NCBI RefSeq assembly: GCF_002863225.1 | Contig: NZ_PKEK01000034.1 | Location: forward strand, 1 to 64,000 | From: Mycobacterium sp. | Lineage (GTDB): Bacteria; Actinomycetota; Actinomycetes; Mycobacteriales; Mycobacteriaceae | Length of the DNA stretch: 64,000 nt | Direction of reading: 5' to 3' | Shown here: positions 1 through 8,432 of the stretch, piece after piece | Position numbering within the stretch: position 1 is the stretch's first letter | Layout: the number at the start of each line of letters is the position of its first letter | The notes under the pieces: generated by a model | The model's database searches: none | What the model was told of the DNA's origin: nothing | What the model saw: only the letters and a program-made list of their open reading frames with translations | Translations under genes and position numbers: made by a program

Positions 1-73
1 CGAACCAGCACCAACCCGATACGAAAGAAACACGCCTCCCGCACCAGCGACGAGACGTAACCCAACCCAGAGT

Positions 74-113
74 GTCAAGGATCAACCGAGGCCCAAACGT
101 CAACAATCAACCG
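74..113. repeat. Pair of imperfect 15-bp direct repeats
   Basis: GTCAAGGATCAACCG (74-88) and GTCAACAATCAACCG (99-113) differ at two positions and start 25 bp apart. They lie downstream of the 106-residue hypothetical gene. The rest of bases 1-161 shows no gene I can support. The function of the repeats is unknown. Confidence 0.4.
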
Positions 114-161
114 ACTCTGAACAGGGGCACAGAGCAGGAGCCACGCGTCGTAGGCAGGACG

Positions 162-482
162 TCAGGGCTTCAATGTCACCGGCGGGCACGGCTTCGTTAC
201 ACCGGGCGGATCGCACTCGAAGTAAGCGCACGCGCCGCCGGAGTTGTATTGCGTGCACGGGTCGACGTAGACCGGCGGGACACCGTCACCGAACTCCGGG
301 CTGGCTTCTCGCTTCAGGCTGACGAGGACCGAGTCGATCGAATCGGGGTCGACGCCAGCATATTTGGCAAGAAGTGCGTTCGCTTCGACAAGCGCGTTGC
401 GTGCGACGGCGCGCAATTCGCGGACCCGATCGAGGTCGTCGTCGGACACCTTCACCGACTCGCCTTCTCCATCTGCACACAT
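162..482 (-). CDS. Small hypothetical protein with Cys-rich C-terminus
   Basis: I do not recognise this 106-residue protein. The start is supported by AAGGAG six bases before the ATG. Residues 1-70 are charged and probably helical, with many Asp, Glu, Arg and Ala. The last 35 residues are different: four Cys spread among Pro, Gly, Thr and Tyr, ending in a Pro-rich tail. There is no signal peptide or membrane segment. It lies about 105 bp downstream of the methyltransferase gene on the same strand and may be co-transcribed with it. The long opposite-strand frame over this stretch looks like a GC-rich shadow. Confidence 0.65.
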   Translation of the reverse strand: MCADGEGESVKVSDDDLDRVRELRAVARNALVEANALLAKYAGVDPDSIDSVLVSLKREASPEFGDGVPPVYVDPCTQYNSGGACAYFECDPPGVTKPCPPVTLKP

Positions 483-587
483 ACGCCGCTCCTTGCAATC
501 TCTACGTTGAGTCCGACTTCACTCAATGGTCGAGGATCAGGAGGCCACCGTCAATCATTTGCCCAGGAACAGGGGCACCACGCTTCG

Positions 588-1487
588 TCAGTCCCGCACG
601 GCGTTGAGATAGGTGATGTCGCCGAACGCCTGGGCGAGCTCGTCGTCGGCGTAGGTGAAGCCGTTGGCCGCATGCATCTCGGCGACCGCGCGGTGCGAAA
701 CCTGCCAGCCCCGGTTGGTGAGGTCTTCGATGATGTGGCTGCGCTCGTAGTGGTAGACCAGCTCGTCGAAGTCGACCTCGAAGCCCAGCTCGCGCATCCG
801 GTCGTGGTGGCTGCGCCACCGCGGGTCCTTGAAAATCGTTGTGTCGGGCACGAATTCGGATGCCAGCTGGCTACCCGGAGCACTCAGCTCGGTGACGTTG
901 CCGAACAACGCGTCCTGCGCCTCGGGCGGCAGATACACCACCAGACCTTCGGCGCTCCACGCCGACGGGGCCTGCGGGTCGAAGCCGGCGGCCCGCAGTG
1001 CCGCGGGCCAGTCGTCGCGCAGATCGACGGCGACAGTGCGACGCTCGACTGTCGGTTCGGCACCGAGATCCCGAAGTGTCGACGTCTTGAACTCGATGAC
1101 CTCCGGCAGGTCGACCTCGTAGAGCACGGTGCCCTGCGGCCACGGCAAGCGATACGCCCGAGCGTCCAGGCCGGCGGCCAGGATCACTGCCTGCCGGACG
1201 CCGCTGCGCGTCGCGTCGACGAAGAACCTGTCGTAGAACCGGGTCCGGACCGCCATTCCCCTCGCCATCCGGGCGGGATCGAAATCGTGGCCATCGGTGA
1301 CCGGGATCTCGCCGTTGACCAGACGGGTGTAGACGTCGATGCCGACCGCTCGCACCAACGGCGCGGCGAACGGGTCGTCGATCAGACCGGCGTCGGATGA
1401 CAGCGCCCGCTGGGCGGCGACCATGGTTGCGGTCGCACCGACGCTCGTCGCAAGATCCCAGCTGTCGCTTTCTCTCCGTACAGACAC
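588..1487 (-). CDS. Class I SAM-dependent methyltransferase, TIGR00027 / leucine carboxyl methyltransferase-like
   Basis: This is a putative S-adenosylmethionine-dependent methyltransferase of the family that is strongly expanded in mycobacteria; its substrate is unknown. The N-terminus has the family pattern [20 protein letters not shown] followed by DDPFAAPLV. The SAM-binding region reads [17 protein letters not shown], with the acidic strand [10 protein letters not shown] after it. The 299-residue length is normal. I chose GTG at 1487 because GAGAGGGGA ends six bases before it; the frame stays open to a TTG at 1511 without a ribosome site. It is transcribed divergently from the deaminase gene across a perfect inverted repeat at 1509-1537. 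Confidence 0.88.
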   Translation of the reverse strand: MSVRRESDSWDLATSVGATATMVAAQRALSSDAGLIDDPFAAPLVRAVGIDVYTRLVNGEIPVTDGHDFDPARMARGMAVRTRFYDRFFVDATRSGVRQAVILAAGLDARAYRLPWPQGTVLYEVDLPEVIEFKTSTLRDLGAEPTVERRTVAVDLRDDWPAALRAAGFDPQAPSAWSAEGLVVYLPPEAQDALFGNVTELSAPGSQLASEFVPDTTIFKDPRWRSHHDRMRELGFEVDFDELVYHYERSHIIEDLTNRGWQVSHRAVAEMHAANGFTYADDELAQAFGDITYLNAVRD

Positions 1488-1508
1488 CAGAACTCCCCTC
1501 TCGATGTA

Positions 1509-1537
1509 CAAATAAATATAGACCAGCTATTTATTTG
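1509..1537. promoter_or_regulatory. Perfect 10-bp inverted repeat in divergent promoter region
   Basis: CAAATAAATA (1509-1518) and TATTTATTTG (1528-1537) are exact reverse complements separated by 9 bp. They sit in the 76-bp gap between the divergent methyltransferase and deaminase genes. In a GC-rich genome this AT-only palindrome is conspicuous and resembles a repressor operator overlapping both promoters. No regulator gene adjoins it, so the binding protein is unknown. Confidence 0.6.
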
Positions 1538-1563
1538 CTCGGCTCCCGGATGGAGGACCCGTG

Positions 1564-2055
1564 ATGGACTTCGCGCAACGGACCATCGATCTGGCTCGGC
1601 AGAACGTCCTCGACGGCGGCCGGCCGTTCGCGACGGTGATCGTCAAGGACGGCAAGATTCTGGCCGAGAGCGCCAATCAGGTTGCGCAGAGCCATGATCC
1701 GACCGCGCATGCCGAGATCCTCGCCATCCGCGCGGCATGCGTGGCGCTCGGCACCGAGCACTTGACCGGTACCACGATCTACGTGCTGGCCCACCCCTGC
1801 CCGATGTGCCTGGGCTCGCTCTACTACTGCTCACCCGACCGGGTGGTTTTCCTGACCCAGCGCGAGCAGTACGAGCCGTACTACGTCGACGACCGCAAGT
1901 ACTTCGAGCTGGCCACGTTCTACGACGAGTTCGGCAAAGACTGGCAACAGCGTCGACTGCCGATGCGCTACGACCCCCGTGACGACGCGGTGGAGGTGTA
2001 CCGGTTGTGGAACGCGCGCAACGGCGGCAAGAAGCCTCAGACGTTGGGGCAGTAG
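1564..2055 (+). CDS. Nucleoside/guanine deaminase (cytidine deaminase-like fold)
   Basis: This is a zinc-dependent deaminase related to guanine deaminase and TadA. The catalytic HAE motif, in the stretch DPTAHAEILAIRAA near residue 50, supplies a zinc ligand and the proton-shuttling Glu. The PCPMC motif near residue 81 supplies the other two zinc ligands. The length of 163 residues fits guanine deaminase-like enzymes better than tRNA adenosine deaminase, but the base specificity cannot be read from sequence. GGAGG at 1552-1556 is seven bases before ATG 1564 and only four before GTG 1561, so I prefer ATG. The 3' end overlaps the converging oxygenase gene by 19 bp. Confidence 0.85.
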   Translation: MDFAQRTIDLARQNVLDGGRPFATVIVKDGKILAESANQVAQSHDPTAHAEILAIRAACVALGTEHLTGTTIYVLAHPCPMCLGSLYYCSPDRVVFLTQREQYEPYYVDDRKYFELATFYDEFGKDWQQRRLPMRYDPRDDAVEVYRLWNARNGGKKPQTLGQ

Positions 2056-3023
2056 TGCTTTGGATCGCCCCGCTCGTCCAGCGGGGGCAGGTTGCGGGCG
2101 GGCGTCTGGATCAGCGGGGTGTCCGCTGGGATCCGGCCACTGGCCCGGTCGAAACCGGCCCGGGCACGCGGGTGCTTGCGGTAACGGGACGGCACCGCGG
2201 CGAAAATCAGCCGGACCAGATCGCCGAATCGGCGGTGCAGCCACTCGTCGCGCCGAGACCAGCTGTAGCCCATCAGCTTTCGCACCGGAGGGTCGTAGAG
2301 GCCCACCGTCACCCAGACGAAGAACGGTGAGATCAGCTTGCGCTGCAGCGCCCACAGCGGGTTCGGAATCCATTGCGCGAAGGGCGGTTGCGGCAACTCC
2401 GTCAGGTTGAGCACCTCGCGCGCGGCGAAGTTGTTCTCCAGCACTTCGTTGCACATGTGATCCCAGTAGACCTGAAAGTCCTCCCAGCTCTTGGGGACCG
2501 GTCGCATGCTCATGCCGTAGAGCCGGTACCACTCGACGTGTTCGTCGAACAGCTGGCGCTTCTGGGCTTCGGTCAGCCCGCCGCAGAATCGCTCGGCCAC
2601 GTGAAGGGTGCCGACGAAGAACGTCGAGTGCGCCCAGTAGAAGACGTCGGGATTCAGTGCGTGGTAGCGGCGCCCCTGGTCGTCGGTGCCCTTGATCTCG
2701 ATGTGGTAGTCACGAACCTCGGCGCCGGTAGTGGGTGCACGGTCGCCGTCGAAGACCACCCCGCCGATCGGATACAGCGATCGGAGCAGCCGCGGCCAGC
2801 GCTCGCGGAAGAACGTCGAATGCTCTTCGACGGCGGCGCCGAGCTGCGGGTGCATGTTCTGCATCGAGCCGGCCCACGGGCCTTGCAACATCCCGCGCCA
2901 ATCGCCGAAGTAGCGCCAGGTCAGCGAGTCGGGCCCGAGCGGCTGCGGCGGGGCCTCGTATCCCAATGGCGAAACTGGGCAACCCGACGCGACCGGGGAC
3001 ACCTCAGACGTATCTTGAGTCAC
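2037..3023 (-). CDS. Oxygenase MpaB family protein (DUF2236), Rv0825c-like
   Basis: This 328-residue protein belongs to the DUF2236 family, named for the fungal MpaB oxygenase and latex-clearing rubber oxygenase. These proteins use a histidine-ligated haem or metal site to cleave or oxidise hydrophobic substrates. Family traits visible here are the N-terminal RYFGDWRGMLQGPWAGSMQNMHP region and the central WAHSTFFVGTLHVAERF stretch containing the conserved His residues. The GTG start is preceded by AGGAA at nine bases. Its position next to a TetR gene and desA1 matches M. tuberculosis Rv0825c. The real substrate is unknown; a lipid or terpenoid is a reasonable guess. Confidence 0.85.
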   Translation of the reverse strand: MTQDTSEVSPVASGCPVSPLGYEAPPQPLGPDSLTWRYFGDWRGMLQGPWAGSMQNMHPQLGAAVEEHSTFFRERWPRLLRSLYPIGGVVFDGDRAPTTGAEVRDYHIEIKGTDDQGRRYHALNPDVFYWAHSTFFVGTLHVAERFCGGLTEAQKRQLFDEHVEWYRLYGMSMRPVPKSWEDFQVYWDHMCNEVLENNFAAREVLNLTELPQPPFAQWIPNPLWALQRKLISPFFVWVTVGLYDPPVRKLMGYSWSRRDEWLHRRFGDLVRLIFAAVPSRYRKHPRARAGFDRASGRIPADTPLIQTPARNLPPLDERGDPKHYCPNV

Positions 3024-3094
3024 TGGTTAAGTTTCCTGTATCAGTTTGCCAAAATGACTACATGCGTTGTCAATCAGCAGAGTCTAGGAGGCCC

Positions 3095-3676
3095 GTGCCG
3101 TCCGGTCAACGTACGCGCCGCTGGTCCGGTGTTCCGCTGGAAGATCGTCAGGCCCTTCGACGCGACGAACTCGTCGCCGCCGGTGTGCAACTGCTCGGCC
3201 GGGCGAGCGGCCCGGCAGTGACCGTGCGGGCGGTGTGCCGGCAGGCCGAGCTGACCGAGCGTTACTTCTATGAGAGCTTCGCCGAGCGCGACGAGTTCAT
3301 CCGGGCCGTCTACGACGACGTCTGCACCCGGGCGATGTCGACGTTGATGTCGGCGACCACGCCGCGTGAAGCGGTCGAGCGGTTCGTCGCGCTGATGGTC
3401 GACGATCCGGTGCGCGGTCGGGTGTTACTGCTGGCCCCGGCCGTGGAGCCGGTGCTGGGGCGCTCGGGGGCGGAGTGGATGCCGAACTTCATCGACCTGC
3501 TGCAGGGCAAACTGACCCAGATCGGCGACCCAATCCGGCAGAAGATGATCGCCACCGGCCTGATCGGCGGCCTGACCGCGCTGTTCACCGCATACCTGGA
3601 CGGCCGCCTGGCGGCCAGCCGAGAGCAGTTCATCGACTATTGCGTCGACATGCTGCTCAGCAGAGCGGCCGGCTGA
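3095..3676 (+). CDS. TetR/AcrR family transcriptional regulator
   Basis: This is a 193-residue TetR-type repressor. The N-terminal helix-turn-helix region runs from RRDELVAAGVQLLG through VTVRAVCRQAELTERYFYESF, the usual layout of helices 1-4 with an aromatic recognition helix; the rest is a ligand-binding helical domain. Two starts are possible: ATG 3062, which has no obvious ribosome site, and GTG 3095, which has AGGAGG at 3086-3091 but with only three bases of spacing. I favour GTG 3095. It is divergent from the oxygenase gene and upstream of desA1, so either could be a target. Confidence 0.8.
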   Translation: MPSGQRTRRWSGVPLEDRQALRRDELVAAGVQLLGRASGPAVTVRAVCRQAELTERYFYESFAERDEFIRAVYDDVCTRAMSTLMSATTPREAVERFVALMVDDPVRGRVLLLAPAVEPVLGRSGAEWMPNFIDLLQGKLTQIGDPIRQKMIATGLIGGLTALFTAYLDGRLAASREQFIDYCVDMLLSRAAG

Positions 3677-3723
3677 CCGGGCCAGGCCGGAGTCGCCGGG
3701 CCGACTCGCGCGACGGAACTTGA

Positions 3724-3736
3724 ATGTCACCGACAT
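3724..3736. promoter_or_regulatory. Candidate operator upstream of desA1
   Basis: ATGTC and GACAT form an exact inverted repeat with a 3-bp centre, about 50 bp before the desA1 start and next to an AT-rich stretch (TATATT at 3744-3749) that could be a promoter. desA1 is known to be controlled by the TetR-type regulator MadR in mycobacteria; whether this palindrome is that site is inference. Confidence 0.4.
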
Positions 3737-3786
3737 AAACAGATATATTTACTGAAACCGACAGACACAGATAACTGGGAGGCGTC

Positions 3787-4806
3787 ATGGCGGATCCTCA
3801 AGGCCTCGACCTGTTGCGTGAACTCGAGCCGGTCGTCGAGAAGAACATGAATCGGCACCTGAGCATGCACAAGCCGTGGAACCCGCATGACTACATCCCC
3901 TGGTCGGACGGCAAGAACTTCTACGCGCTCGGCGGCCAGGACTGGGAGCCCGGTCAATCGAAGCTGTCCGACATCGCCCAGGTCGCCATGGTGCAGAACC
4001 TGATGACCGAGGACAACCTGCCGTCGTATCACCGCGAGATCGCGATGAACTTCTCCATGGACGGCGCCTGGGGGCAATGGATCAACCGCTGGACCGCCGA
4101 GGAGAACCGCCACGGCATCGCGCTGCGCGACTACCTCGTGGTGACCCGCGCCGTCGACCCCGTCGAGCTGGAAAAGCTGCGCATGGAGGTGGTGAACCGC
4201 GGTTTCAGCCCCGGACAGAACCAGCAGATTCGCGAAGACCTGTTCGCCGCGAGCCTGTTCGACTCGATCATCTACGTGACCTTCCAGGAACTCGCGACCC
4301 GCATCTCGCACCGCAACACCGGTAAGGCCTGCAACGAGACCATCGCCGACCAACTGCTGGCCAAGATCTCGGCCGACGAGAACCTGCACATGATCTTCTA
4401 CCGCGACGTTTCCGAAGCCGGGTTCGAGCTCGCGCCCAACCAGGCGATGAAGTCGTTGCACAAGGTGCTGCGCAACTTCCAGATGCCCGGCTACCAGGTG
4501 CCCGAATTTCGGCGCAAGGCCGTGATGATCGCCGTCGGCGGGGTTTACGACCCACGCATCCACCTCGACGACGTCGTGATGCCGGTGCTGAAGAAATGGC
4601 GGATCTTCGAGCGCGAGGACTTCACCGGTGAGGCCGCGATGATGCGGGACGACCTGGCGGGGTTGATCAAGGAACTCGAAGTGTCGTGCGACAAGTTCGA
4701 GGTCTCCAAGCAACGCCAGCTCGACCGCGAGGCCCGGACGGGCAAGCGGGTCACCGCCGCGGAGTTGCACCACACCGAGGGCACGCTGACCCTCAGCCGA
4801 CGGTAG
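3787..4806 (+). CDS. desA1: Acyl-ACP desaturase DesA1
   Basis: This is a soluble di-iron acyl-[acyl carrier protein] desaturase of the ferritin-like superfamily. The two EXXH-type iron motifs are EENRH (residues 105-109) and DENLH (197-201), each preceded by further helix-borne acidic residues. At 339 residues it is full length. In mycobacteria DesA1 introduces the double bond needed for meromycolic acid synthesis and is essential or nearly so. GGGAGG four bases before the ATG gives a strong ribosome site. dusB follows after six bases, so the two are almost certainly co-transcribed, as in the Rv0824c-Rv0823c pair. Confidence 0.95.
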   Translation: MADPQGLDLLRELEPVVEKNMNRHLSMHKPWNPHDYIPWSDGKNFYALGGQDWEPGQSKLSDIAQVAMVQNLMTEDNLPSYHREIAMNFSMDGAWGQWINRWTAEENRHGIALRDYLVVTRAVDPVELEKLRMEVVNRGFSPGQNQQIREDLFAASLFDSIIYVTFQELATRISHRNTGKACNETIADQLLAKISADENLHMIFYRDVSEAGFELAPNQAMKSLHKVLRNFQMPGYQVPEFRRKAVMIAVGGVYDPRIHLDDVVMPVLKKWRIFEREDFTGEAAMMRDDLAGLIKELEVSCDKFEVSKQRQLDREARTGKRVTAAELHHTEGTLTLSRR

Positions 4807-4812
4807 CCAGCC

Positions 4813-5946
4813 GTGCGTATCGGCCCCTTCACACTGGCCAGCCCGGTGGTGCTGGCACCGATGGCAGGCGTCACCAACGTCGCCTTCCGCACGTTGTGCC
4901 GGGAACTCGAGCAAGAACGTGTCGGCACCGTCAGCGGGCTGTACGTCTGCGAGATGGTGACCGCGCGCGCCCTCGTCGAACGCCATCCGGTCACCATGCA
5001 CATGACCACGTTCTCCGCCGACGAGTCGCCCCGGTCGCTGCAGCTCTACACCGTCGACCCGGCCACCACCTACGCAGCGGTGAAGATGATCGCCGACGAA
5101 GGTCTCGCCGACCACGTCGACATGAACTTCGGCTGCCCGGTGCCCAAGGTCACCCGTCGCGGCGGCGGAGCTGCGCTGCCCTACAAGCGGCAGCTGTTCG
5201 GCCAGATCGTCAACGCCGCGGTGCGCGGCACCGAAGGCACCGACATCCCGGTGACCGTCAAGTACCGGATCGGCATCGACGACGAGCACCACACCCATCT
5301 CGAGGCGGGCAAGATCGCCGAGTCCGAGGGCGCGGCGGCCGTTGCCCTGCATGCCCGCACGGCGGCGCAGCGCTACTCGGGCACGGCCGACTGGGAGCAG
5401 ATCGCCCGGCTCAAGCAACACGTCCAGTCGATTCCGGTGCTGGGCAATGGTGACATCTTCGAAGCCAACGATGCGCTGACCATGATGGCCGTGACCGGCT
5501 GCGACGGGGTCGTCATCGGTCGCGGCTGCCTCGGCCGGCCGTGGCTGTTCGCCGAGCTCTCGGCGGCCTTCACCGGGAGCGCGGCTCCGACACCGCCCAA
5601 CCTGGGCCAGGTGGCTGACATCATCCGCCGGCACGGCGAGCTACTCACCGAGCACTTCGGCGAAGACAAAGGCATGCGTGACATGCGCAAACACATCGCC
5701 TGGTACCTGCACGGCTTTCCCGCCGGGTCGGACCTGCGCCGTGCGCTCGCACTGGTCAAAACCCGCGACGAACTGGATCGGCTGCTGGAACAGCTCGACG
5801 GCGACACGCCGTTCCCGACCGCGGCCGGCGGCCCGCGTGGCCGGCAGGGATCACCGGCGAAGGTGGCGCTGCCCGAGGGCTGGCTGGCAGATCGCGACGA
5901 CTGTGCGGTTCCGGCCGGAGCCGACGTCATGCACTCCGGCGGCTGA
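4813..5946 (+). CDS. dusB: tRNA-dihydrouridine synthase (DusB family)
   Basis: This FMN-dependent enzyme reduces uridine to dihydrouridine in tRNA D-loops. The TIM barrel begins ASPVVLAPMAGVTNVAFR. The conserved catalytic cysteine lies in MNFGCPVPKVTRRGGGAAL near residue 104, and the phosphate-binding end of the barrel is the GCDGVVIGRGCLGRPWLF stretch. The 377 residues include the usual helical RNA-binding C-terminal domain and a short extra tail of about 50 residues. Translation starts at GTG 4813, six bases after the desA1 stop, so it is probably translated from the desA1 message. Confidence 0.93.
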   Translation: MRIGPFTLASPVVLAPMAGVTNVAFRTLCRELEQERVGTVSGLYVCEMVTARALVERHPVTMHMTTFSADESPRSLQLYTVDPATTYAAVKMIADEGLADHVDMNFGCPVPKVTRRGGGAALPYKRQLFGQIVNAAVRGTEGTDIPVTVKYRIGIDDEHHTHLEAGKIAESEGAAAVALHARTAAQRYSGTADWEQIARLKQHVQSIPVLGNGDIFEANDALTMMAVTGCDGVVIGRGCLGRPWLFAELSAAFTGSAAPTPPNLGQVADIIRRHGELLTEHFGEDKGMRDMRKHIAWYLHGFPAGSDLRRALALVKTRDELDRLLEQLDGDTPFPTAAGGPRGRQGSPAKVALPEGWLADRDDCAVPAGADVMHSGG

Positions 5947-6040
5947 TCAGAGCTTCCAGCGACGATGCAGGTCGGCACGACCGGGTGCGGCAATCGGATC
6001 GTCGGGCACGCTCCCGAGATCGCGCTAACGGTGCGGTCTC

Positions 6041-6048
6041 TATACGAT
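6041..6048 (+). promoter_or_regulatory. Candidate -10 box for cpsA
   Basis: TATACGAT occurs about 145 bp upstream of the cpsA start in the 247-bp gap after dusB and contains the mycobacterial TANNNT pattern. If used, it would give a long 5' leader. No riboswitch or terminator was recognised in the gap. Confidence 0.3.
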
Positions 6049-6193
6049 GTGGATCTTGTTGCATCTTGCGCCGATGGTCGAGTCGAGTGCCATCATCGCG
6101 GTACGGCTGTACAGGGACGACGCGACAATGAGGTCGCGGGATACGTTGCGTTGCGCACGTGAGCATCATTGTTGATTCGGAGGCCGGTAGGAC

Positions 6194-8329
6194 ATGAGTG
6201 ACGGCGATTCAGCCACTCACGGCCCCGACGGCGACGACTCGAGACTTACCGGAAGTCCGCCTGGATCGCGAGCCGCCGCGCCGTGGGAGCGGTTCGGAAC
6301 CGCCGCTCAGACCGCGACCATCGCGCATCGCTGGGTCGGGCCATCGGCCACGCCGACCTCCGCCGCACCGACCGAGCCGGGTAAACCCGCCCCCGACGAC
6401 GACGATTCCGCCGGGAGCCACACCGAGGGTGGACTCACGGTCGCGGACCTGATCGCCAAGATCGGCGGCTCGGTCGCCGACCGTCCCCGTCACCACCACG
6501 CGGCGCCAGACGCCAACCACGTCGACCCCGAGTCCGCGCTACCCGCCGAAGCGGGTGAGGACTACGACGCCTACGAGTTGCTGAGCCCGGCGGACTACGC
6601 CGACGAGCTTCCCGACCTGGACGCCATCCGCCGCACCGCCGTGCTCGGCGACGCCGACGTCGAGCAGACCGCGGTGCTGCCGCGGACGCCGGTCGGCCTG
6701 CTGGAAGCGCCGGACACCGAGCCGGACACCGATGACGCCGTCGCTCCCGGGCGCAAGCGGCACCGGCACGGCGCGCTACTGGTCTTCGGCCGGCTGGTGG
6801 TGGCGACGGTCGCCGCGGCAGCCCTGGCCATGACCGGCGGGGCGTATCAGTGGAGCACCTCGAAGAACCACAAGCTCAACACGATCAGCGCGCTGGACAT
6901 GGGCTCGCGTGACATCGTCGACCCGAACGCACAGTTCGGTGACGAAGACTTCCTGATCGTCGGCATGGACTCCCGCGCCGGGGCCAACAGCAACATGGAC
7001 GTCGGCACCACCGACGATGCCGGCGGCGCGCGCTCGGACACCATCATGCTGGTCAACATCCCGGCAAACCGCAAACGCGTTGTGGCCGTGTCGTTTCCGC
7101 GTGATCTGGCCATCACCCCGATTCAGTGCGAAGCGTGGAACCCCGACACCGGTGAGTACGGCCCGCTGTATGACGCCGACACCAAGAAGTGGGGCCCCAA
7201 GAACGTCTACACCGAGACCAAGCTGAACTCGACGTTCTCCTTCGGCGGACCGAAGTGTCTGGTGAAGGAAATCCAGAAGCTGTCCGGTTTGAGCATCAAC
7301 CGCTTCATCGCCGTCGACTTCGCCGGCTTCGCGAAAATGGTCGACGCCCTCGGCGGTGTCGAGGTGTGCAGCACCACGCCGCTGAAGGACTACGAGCTCG
7401 GCACCGTCCTGGCCCACTCCGGTCGTCAGCTGATCGACTCGAAAACCGCACTGAACTACGTTCGGGCCCGCAACATCACGACCGAGAACAACGGCGACTA
7501 CGGCCGGATCAAACGGCAGCAGCTGTTCCTGTCGTCGTTGCTGCGGTCGCTGATCTCCAAGGAGACCTTCTTCTCGCTGAGCAAGCTCAACAGCGTCGTC
7601 AACATGTTCATCAGCAACAGCTACGTCGACAACATCCGGACCCGGGACCTTGTCCAGCTCGGCCAGTCGGTGCAGGGCATGAATGCCGGGCACGTCTCCT
7701 TCGTGACCGTGCCGACCGGCATCACCGACGAGAACGGTGACGAGCCGCCGCGCACCTCCGACATGCGGGCGCTGTTCGACTCGATCATCAACGACGACCC
7801 GCTGCCCGGCGAAAACGACATGAACGCGACGTCGAGCCCGCCGACCACGTCGACGAATACGCTGTCCTCCAAGGGGACTCAGACCGGTCAACCGGCCGGC
7901 CCGCACCCCGAGCACCTGCAGGCCATCGCCGCCGCACCGCAGAACGTCACCGTCCAGGTCTCGAACTCGACGTCTAAGTCGGGATTGGCCACCACCGCCA
8001 GCAACCAGCTGAAGCGCAAGGGATTTCGGGTCAAGTCGCCGGACGACTACTCGAACCCACTGAAGACCACCAAGGTGCTGTACTCGCCGGGAAACGAGCA
8101 AGCCGCCGCCACCGTCGCGGGCGCATTCGCGAACGCCAAAGTCGAGCGGATCACCGGAACCGGGCAGGTCATCCAGGTGGTGCTGGGCTCGGACTTCGCC
8201 ACCGTCGGCACGCCTCCCCCGGCGGGTTCGCAGGTCAGTCTGCAGGTCGAACGCAACACCAGCAGCCAGTCCACCAAGCTTCCGGACGACCTGACAGTCA
8301 CCAACGCCGCCGACACCCACTGCGAGTAG
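6194..8329 (+). CDS. cpsA: LytR-CpsA-Psr family protein CpsA (Rv0822c-like)
   Basis: LCP proteins transfer undecaprenyl-linked glycans to cell wall polymers; the mycobacterial relatives attach arabinogalactan to peptidoglycan. The 711-residue protein has a long, acidic, Pro/Asp-rich cytoplasmic N-terminus (about 190 residues), one membrane segment near LVVATVAAAALAMTGGAY, the extracytoplasmic LCP catalytic domain starting at GDEDFLIVGMDSRAG with the conserved RSDTIMLVNI and VSFPRDL motifs, and a C-terminal LytR_C domain (NVTVQVSNSTSKSGLA onward). The ATG has a GGAGG/TAGGA ribosome region. It lies between dusB and phoU, as in M. tuberculosis. Confidence 0.93.
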   Translation: MSDGDSATHGPDGDDSRLTGSPPGSRAAAPWERFGTAAQTATIAHRWVGPSATPTSAAPTEPGKPAPDDDDSAGSHTEGGLTVADLIAKIGGSVADRPRHHHAAPDANHVDPESALPAEAGEDYDAYELLSPADYADELPDLDAIRRTAVLGDADVEQTAVLPRTPVGLLEAPDTEPDTDDAVAPGRKRHRHGALLVFGRLVVATVAAAALAMTGGAYQWSTSKNHKLNTISALDMGSRDIVDPNAQFGDEDFLIVGMDSRAGANSNMDVGTTDDAGGARSDTIMLVNIPANRKRVVAVSFPRDLAITPIQCEAWNPDTGEYGPLYDADTKKWGPKNVYTETKLNSTFSFGGPKCLVKEIQKLSGLSINRFIAVDFAGFAKMVDALGGVEVCSTTPLKDYELGTVLAHSGRQLIDSKTALNYVRARNITTENNGDYGRIKRQQLFLSSLLRSLISKETFFSLSKLNSVVNMFISNSYVDNIRTRDLVQLGQSVQGMNAGHVSFVTVPTGITDENGDEPPRTSDMRALFDSIINDDPLPGENDMNATSSPPTTSTNTLSSKGTQTGQPAGPHPEHLQAIAAAPQNVTVQVSNSTSKSGLATTASNQLKRKGFRVKSPDDYSNPLKTTKVLYSPGNEQAAATVAGAFANAKVERITGTGQVIQVVLGSDFATVGTPPPAGSQVSLQVERNTSSQSTKLPDDLTVTNAADTHCE

Positions 8330-8420
8330 CGCCGCGGCCGCGATCGGCGGGCAAACCGGCATTCATCGCGAGTTCAGCTTTACTTCGCGCGGGTTCCTGC
8401 CTCTTCGTGGGTAGGGAAAG

Positions 8421-8426
8421 TACGCT
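8421..8426 (+). promoter_or_regulatory. -10 box for leaderless phoU
   Basis: TACGCT lies six bases before the phoU ATG, and no Shine-Dalgarno sequence intervenes. This matches the spacing of mycobacterial leaderless promoters, where transcription starts on or next to the first base of the start codon. Confidence 0.55.
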
Positions 8427-8432
8427 TGTTTC

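Noticed and set aside
72-1400. 442-residue plus-strand ORF opposite the methyltransferase
   Set aside because: It has no ribosome site or recognisable domain, and it lies antisense to a well-supported methyltransferase with a good start. It is a GC-rich shadow frame.
3727-5634. 635-residue minus-strand ORF
   Set aside because: It is antisense to desA1 and dusB, both with clear motifs. Its composition (His, Val, Asp, Gly-rich) is typical of shadow frames in GC-rich DNA.
6776-8362. 528-residue minus-strand ORF
   Set aside because: It is antisense to cpsA, which has all LCP motifs. No family features are visible.
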